NCBI RefSeq assembly: GCF_026151205.1
Contig: NC_087076.1
Coordinates: 14,619,675-14,683,674 of the forward strand
From: Bolinopsis microptera
Lineage: Eukaryota; Ctenophora; Tentaculata; Lobata; Bolinopsidae
DNA: 64,000 bases
Direction: 5' to 3'
In this document: positions 58,603 through 64,000 of the stretch, piece after piece
How the letters are laid out: every line of letters begins with the position of its first letter
How positions within the stretch are numbered: the stretch's first letter is position 1
Position numbers and translations under genes: made by a program
Notes under the pieces: generated by a model
Seen by the model: only the letters and a program-made list of their open reading frames with translations
Told to the model about the DNA's origin: nothing
Database searches by the model: none

Positions 58603-58665
58603 GCGATCAGTTAAAAAATAATTTAAAACAATTTTACAACTTACATGCTCGCAATTATCTAGAAT
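58603..58665 (-). repeat. Copy of a TCERG1 exon-intron junction segment
   Basis: This 63-bp stretch resembles 63,638-63,700: GCGATCAGTTAAAAA, then ACAATTTTA.AACTTACATG and CTCGCA. In TCERG1 that DNA covers the exon end and its GTAAGT donor. It is a small duplicated gene fragment or a shared repeat. Confidence 0.55.
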
Positions 58666-58769
58666 CTTATCAGGAAAATACGTGACTTGACAATCGAAAT
58701 TCCTTTTTGTATTGCATATTGGATTCAATATTAAATTAACAAATCGTATCGCAACTCAATTCAAATCCC

Positions 58770-60110
58770 GTGTGGGGGGGGGCCAATGGCATAAAATGGC
58801 ATAAAATGGCATAAAATGGAGACTTTTTCTATGGAGAAAATGGAAAAACCCATGAGTAATTCTCCATTTTCTCCATTTTATGCCATGAATTTTGTCTTCG
58901 AAATTTCATCTTTAACACCATTTAACACCTAAATTGGACATCCTAACATGTTTATTTACGCTTACTAGGGGCGTAACAAGCTTATGAAAGCTCATTGTAG
59001 GCTACTAGATGCTTATACTAGGTTAGTAGAGGCTCACTTCAGGCGAACTCATAATTACTGAAGCCTAGTGTAAAGTTATTTCTACAGGCTACAGCAGGAG
59101 TGAGTAATAGGGGAGAGTAATAAGCACTGAGAAGTGAGACCTATATCCTCGAAAGTCGAAACAAGCTCGCACTGGGCTCGCACTGCAAAGGGGAGGCCTG
59201 CCTTCCGAGATCGCATTACCAGGGGGAAGCCTCGAGTCCAAATTTGTGTATCGAGGGGTAGGTGCAGACTTCGATAAACCAAAAAAAATATTTTCGGCTA
59301 ATAATGAAGAGGGTAGCATGAAACGTGGAGAAAAGTGGTTTTTAGAAAAACTTTGAAAAATTTTGACTTAGAAAATTTTCGGCCCGAGTCATTCTCGATA
59401 CGTACCTCTCGTATCGAGAGCTCCCGATTCCGAGCTCGTGTCGCAAAGGGGAGGCCTGCCTTCCGAGATCGCATTACCAGGGGGAAGCCTCGAGTCCAAA
59501 ATTGTGTACCGAGGGGTAATTTTCTAAGTTAAAATTTTTCAAAGTTTTTCTGTAAAACACTTTTCTCCACGTTTCATGCTACCTTGTTCATTTTAAGCCG
59601 AAAATATTTTTCGGTCAAAATTTTTCAAATTTTTTCTGAAAACCATTTTCTCCACGTTTCATGCTACCCTGTTCATTATTTGCCGAAAATATTTTTTCGG
59701 TTTTTCGAAGTCCACACCTTCCCTTCGATACACAATTTTGGACTCGAGGTAATGCGATCTCGGAAGGCAGGCCTCCCCTTTGCAACACGAGCTCGGAATC
59801 GGGAGCTCTCGATACGGGAGGTACGTATCGAAAATGACTCGGACCGAACATTTTCTAAGTCAACATTTTTCAAAGATTTTCTGAAAACCACTTTTCTCCA
59901 TGTTTCATGATACCCTGTTCATTATTGGCCGAAAATATCTTTTTTTTTAATAATTTTTCTCGAAATTCTAAATTTTTCAGGTTTTCAATGGCATAAAATG
60001 GCATAAAATGGCATAAAATGGAGACTATTTCTATGGAGAAAATGGAAAAATCCATGAGTAATTCTCCATTTTCTCCATTTATGCCATTGGCCCCCCCCCC
60101 CCCCCCTCCC
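58770..60110. mobile_element. Composite foldback complex
   Basis: The outer ends are matching hairpin blocks (58,790-58,890 and 59,990-60,090), each with three TGGCATAAAA units and GGAGAAAATGG / CTCCATTTTCTCCATTT arms, outside which are a G run (58,777-58,786) and a C run (about 60,090-60,105). Inside, about 59,291-59,517 is a close reverse complement of about 59,719-59,937 (the CATGAAACGTGGAGAAAAG, CGAGAGCTCCCGATTCCGAG and CTTCCGAGATCGCATTAC blocks). Further partial copies lie at 59,190-59,290 and 59,518-59,718. No coding capacity is seen. Confidence 0.7.
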
Positions 60111-60667
60111 GTGTCCCGCGGCAAAAAAAGTCTTGGTGTATGTCCCTTTAAAGTGTTCCAGGAAGCCAAACTTAAGATCACAAACGATTAAAATGTCCCT
60201 CTTCCCTCTGGGTTGCTTATTTAGAGTAAGACAATTCAGTTGGGATCTAATCAACTAATTATGTGATCTGTCTAATCAGGTTATGATCAAGATCAACGAC
60301 TGAGGAAGATAACTCTGCATTCAACGCTGCGATTAGGAATAGGAGCAAGATATTTGTTAGACAGCCCATATAGATTCTAAAAATCAGACTGTGCAGAATG
60401 CAGAAAATATAAGACTTAATATAATGAAGCATCTACAAACTCGATCGGATTAAAGTAAAAATATCTACATTCCAGGAAAATGGAAATGCGTAAAATAAAA
60501 CGAAATAGCTCGCAGCTCGAGGGATGGTAACATCATACCTGCTGCTAACCTAATATTCAGAATTTGTTGAGAGATTGCGGCGTGACATTTTTGTATAAGG
60601 AGCTACCCCTACTATACAGACTTGAACTCAGAGCCCCTACAAACTTGAACTCGAGGCTGTAATTTAA

Positions 60668-61876
60668 TTGACTTATAATATAGTTATATCAGTGGTACTT
60701 AGAAAGCATTGGAGCTACCACAGAATGAGTATAGACATGTCAAGTGCCTTTGACACCATCAGCAGAGAAACAGTACTCAATGTTCTTGAAGATGCTGGCT
60801 GTACTAGTGATGAAATTAGGATGGTACGGCTCCTACTATCAAACACAGTGTTGAAAGTAAAAGTCAATAATACTGTATCAATTGAGTTCCAAAGCACAAC
60901 TGGAGCATTTCAAGGAGATGCACTATCAGGTAATCAATTTACTGTTGTTGAAGCCGCTGCACTTATTCACCTCAGATCTGTACTCTCCCAAGTATCATCA
61001 ACACCTTACCCAGTGAATCATCCAATCCCTAATCCTCCTATCTCAGAAGAATTCATGCCACTCGAAACAGGATACTCTGATGATATTGACTTTAATAACA
61101 CTGAACTTGCTCCACTCAAAGAAATGCTTCCTATCGCTAAAGATATATTCCAGCAGTGGGACCTTCATATCAATTCTTCCAAGACTGAATTTGTCCATTT
61201 TTATTTAGCAGATCCTAAACCCACTGTTAAACGCAAGGTGATTGTTGGAAAAGTGTATAGAGGTGATGAAGAGTGGCGCTCTAACAAAACTTTAGGATCG
61301 TTGATGTGCACTGTTAAGGATATCAAGAATCGAATATTCCTTGGTAATGTTGCCTTTAGTAAATTTCAGAAAGTTTGGATGAAGAGCAAGATTTCAGTCC
61401 AAAGGAAGATCAAAATCTACGAGGCACAAGTAGTCTCTATTCTACTCTACAACTGCAACTCCTGGGCTGCACCACTAGCTTCGTTGAATGAACTTGATAT
61501 TGCTCATCGCAAACACCTCCGAAGAATCCTCAACATCAGATGGCCTACTGGGGTTATTTCTAATGAGGCACTCTATGCTCGTTGTTATGTCACTCCCTTG
61601 TCTGTGAGAGTCTCTAAGTTTCGATGGAGAATGTTAGGACATATCTTAAGAGGACAGGAAGACTCACCAGCATACACCTCTATGTTATTTGCTATAAATT
61701 CTGATATTTTTATGGAAGGGAGACGGGGTAGACCATGTTTAAACTTATTAGATGTTATTAGAAAAGACTTGACTAGTAGAAATCTTGATATTAGACTTAA
61801 GAATTTGACTGATTTCGAAGACCTTAGATTTTTAGCTTTAGATAGGGAGGAGTGGAAGAAGTTAGAAGATGGTTGA
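60668..61876 (+). mobile_element. Non-LTR reverse transcriptase fragment, 5' truncated
   Basis: A 402-codon open frame that enters at the RT palm: MSIDMSSAFDTI, GAFQGDALSG, catalytic YSDDIDF, then a thumb/tail with SNKTLGSLM, RRILNIRWPT, FRWRMLGHILRG and RRGRPCLNLLD. The QGDALSG wording in place of PQGSVLGP sets it apart from the two CR1/L2-like LINEs, so it is a third retroelement lineage here. The endonuclease and N-terminal RT motifs are missing. No internal stops, so insertion may be recent. Confidence 0.8.
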
Positions 61877-62005
61877 TGTTTTTGTTTTCTTTTTTATGCG
61901 TTTTGATATCTATAAGGTGCCTAGGATGCTCTTTTAAAGAGATATTTCGTACTTTGAAAGATTTACTACTACTATAATATAGTTTTTATATATACAGCTC
62001 ATAAA

Positions 62006-62303
62006 CGGGTGATACTCGTAAAATATTTTTTCCAAATATTCTTGTATCACGTCGTGACCCCCACGGTCGTTTCACTATAGTGGAACCCGGGTTTAACTCC
62101 CCCTTTATCGTAGAAACTCTACAGGGGTACCCCTAATATATAGTAACTCTAATACGCGCATTTTAGCGCGCATTTTAGCGCGCGAGTTTGCGTGCACGTC
62201 ACGTGATATTAAACTGTCAGCAGTCAGTGTAATTGTAGGTTTACATGCAACCTACCAGGACGCGCGCCGAGTTATGGAACTGATATTTTACGAGTATCAC
62301 CCG
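62006..62303. mobile_element. CGGGTGATACTCG-family MITE
   Basis: The left terminus CGGGTGATACTCGTAAAATA is flanked by TAAA (decayed TTAA); the right terminus ACGAGTATCACCCG is flanked by TTAA 62,304-62,307. Interior blocks (GTCACG.CGTGAC, CCTACCAGGACGCGCGCCGA) are shared with the 34,572 copy, while repeated GCGCATTTTAGC is specific to this one. Confidence 0.75.
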
Positions 62304-62308
62304 TTAAT

Positions 62309-62854
62309 CAGTGTAATTACAAATTACGAGTCTGAAAAATGTGTCTAGTACAAGGCTCACACCCGGATCAAACCCCTTATTTGTGGGCCTGCCATTCTCT
62401 CCTGAAGCACGAATGACCCAAATTTCTACGTCATTTTTGAATTTTGTAAATCGGTGGTCCGGAAGCAGAGTTATGGTCCAATGAAAATTGTTAGTTTAAC
62501 ACTGTTTGTATTGTCATTATCAGAAATGACAAAAACATATGGCACCCCTCTGTATATAGTTAATAGTAGCTATGAGTTGTGAGACAAAATAAAATAACCT
62601 TATCAATTTTGAAATAACAAACTGTCATACACAACTCATTAAACCAGCCACGCATCAGTATCCGACCTTTTTAAAGAATAAAACAAAACATAAATTATAA
62701 TAAAATATATATGACATCGAGCCACCTCACTGCACTCACAAATTCCAGATTCAGCGATTTATGGCAAACTATATTAGAATGTTATTCAATGAAATCAGTA
62801 AGTGCAGGGGTGAGTAAGAAACTGTGAAGATAAGGTTAAAACATATAATTTAGT
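62309..62854. other. TCERG1 3' flank, no other feature seen
   Basis: AT-rich DNA after the TCERG1 stop codon on its coding strand. No clear polyadenylation signal or other gene was identified. Confidence 0.4.
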
Positions 62855-63949
62855 TTATCGTTTAGATGGTCTAGTTGCTGTGGGCGGGGGTGGAGGTCCG
62901 AATTTCTCTAATTCTGCCAGATAATCGTCTAGTATCCTATCTCGCTCTTCTGGCAAATCATCCAAAACAAGCCCTCTCTTATCGTTCTACAAAGAAAATG
63001 AAGTTAAAACTTAAATGAGTTTAACTTGTATCCTTCTTCTAATTCTATGATAAATAACCAACACCAAGAAGGTAGCATATTTCGAACTAAGAAGAAGTTT
63101 GCACAAATCACACCAACCGTTAAAAACTGCCTAATTTCCCTCATGTGGGAGTCTCCGTTTGGGCCACGTAATATTTCCTTCGACTTGTGGGAAACACATT
63201 TGATTTCCTTCAACAATTGTTTGAAGTCCGATTTTGCGAGGGATACCCGATCTTTTATGTGCCTGCTAAACTCTGCTTCTCTCTCCTACAATGAGGGAAA
63301 ACTTATACATTATACAAGGCACGTATTTACGTCAAGGATACAATCAATTGCATATGAAATAAACTTAGAGAGACGAAGCATTTAAGTAAAAAGGTAACAT
63401 TTTAAAATAAATTTGCCACCATATTTAGTTATATTTAAGTTTAGTAATTTATAAATTTATATGACAAACCTTGTCGTCTTCTGAGAATTTGCTGAACCTA
63501 GGGTCGTGTTTTATTTTCCTTCTGATCTCCTTCCAAGTTGACGTCAGGGTCACCTGATTAATTGATGTTACATGTAGTCAGACAAAAAGAATCGCTTATC
63601 TTTAAAATAACTGCGGCTGCGAACCATAACTGTAAAAGCGATCAGTTAAAAAGTTATTTTAAACAATTTTATAACTTACATGCTCGCATTCGTCCAGAAG
63701 CCGCTTGAAGGACCGTTTTCTCTTGTTAGAAAGATTGTCGATATGCTCTAAGAATAACTTTTCTTTCTGATCCGCATCCAACAAAGCAGCTAGCTCCCAC
63801 CGACTATCATCTCGCAACTGTTTGCGGGTTTTGCGCCATGACGCATCTGCATCCCGCACCATGTCGTGCAAGAGGGCTAAGAAGTGTTGCTGCGCCTCTT
63901 CCCTGGCGTGAGCACCACGCTCTCTTTCCCATTCCCGATTCTGGTCCAC
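62855..63949 (-). CDS. TCERG1: Transcription elongation regulator 1 (CA150), C-terminal exons
   Basis: Four exons on the minus strand in coding order, 63949-63680, 63553-63470, 63285-63118 and 62986-62855, all phase 0, encode the last 217 residues; earlier exons lie beyond the window. TCERG1 couples RNA polymerase II elongation to splicing in the nucleus through FF domains that bind the phosphorylated Pol II tail. The exons cover the final FF domains: NFL/FLALLHDMV.DADASW.KTRKQL with KLFLEHIDNL, then LTSTWKEIRRKI with HDPRFSKF, then the third with SDFKQLLKE. They end with NDKRGLVLDDLPEERDRIL and the proline stretch GPPPPPTATRPSKR, a signature of this family's C terminus. The first exon's acceptor (CTCGACCAG) has a branch-point-like CTAATAAC upstream. 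Donors include one GTTTGT and one GTTGGT. Confidence 0.92.
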
Positions 63950-64000
63950 CTGGTCGAGCAAGAGGTCGTTATTAGGACAGGATAATATTTAGCAATTGAA

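Noticed and set aside
63026-63385. 119-codon plus-strand frame
   Set aside because: It is antisense to the TCERG1 FF-domain exon at 63,118-63,285, which has matching phases and family motifs.

Overview
The window is animal nuclear DNA: AT-rich, with GT-AG introns, conserved metazoan housekeeping genes and dense transposable-element debris. Five conserved genes could be rebuilt exon by exon: POLR1F (RNA polymerase I subunit RPA43), UBA1 (ubiquitin-activating enzyme E1, complete, 19 coding exons), PSMF1 (proteasome regulator PI31), a secreted or ER-luminal JmjC-domain oxygenase, and the 3' end of TCERG1 (minus strand, running off the right edge). Two single-exon secreted carbonic-anhydrase-like proteins and three tandem small secreted peptide genes complete the host gene set. 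The species cannot be named from sequence alone. Splice-acceptor-like sites just before many start codons and genes nested in an intron would suit an invertebrate, possibly an early-branching lineage with spliced-leader trans-splicing, but this is inference.

Layout. 1-8.15 kb is transposon territory: two related non-LTR reverse transcriptase fragments, then a TTAA-flanked terminal-inverted-repeat element that holds a complete minus-strand LINE with both ORFs open. 8.15-11.25 kb is a repeat mosaic with a retroelement relic. 11.27-12.60 kb is POLR1F. 13.2-32.2 kb is UBA1. Its 9.8 kb first coding intron contains, on the opposite strand, a carbonic-anhydrase-like gene that has lost all three zinc histidines and a tandem array of three 64-65 residue secreted peptides, plus a hAT MITE, a mariner-type MITE, a 308-bp palindrome and several satellites. 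32-38 kb is a field of non-autonomous DNA elements. 38.4-42.6 kb is a LINE with an open endonuclease-reverse transcriptase ORF and a broken ORF1. 43-47.6 kb holds LINE relics and a second copy of a 1,513-bp mariner-like element that is also at 36.4-37.9 kb.

48.0-48.7 kb is PSMF1 and 49.3-52.6 kb the JmjC gene, both on the plus strand. The second carbonic-anhydrase-like gene (54.6-55.6 kb, minus) converges on the JmjC gene. 55.6-62.3 kb is a dense patchwork of foldback elements, TTAA elements, duplicated segments and one more reverse transcriptase fragment. TCERG1 occupies 62.86-63.95 kb.

Physical linkage does not imply a shared pathway here, although UBA1 and PSMF1 both act in the ubiquitin-proteasome system. 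The least explained biology is the minus-strand set of secreted products inside UBA1 intron 1, together with the second, less degraded carbonic-anhydrase-like GPI-type protein 35 kb away.
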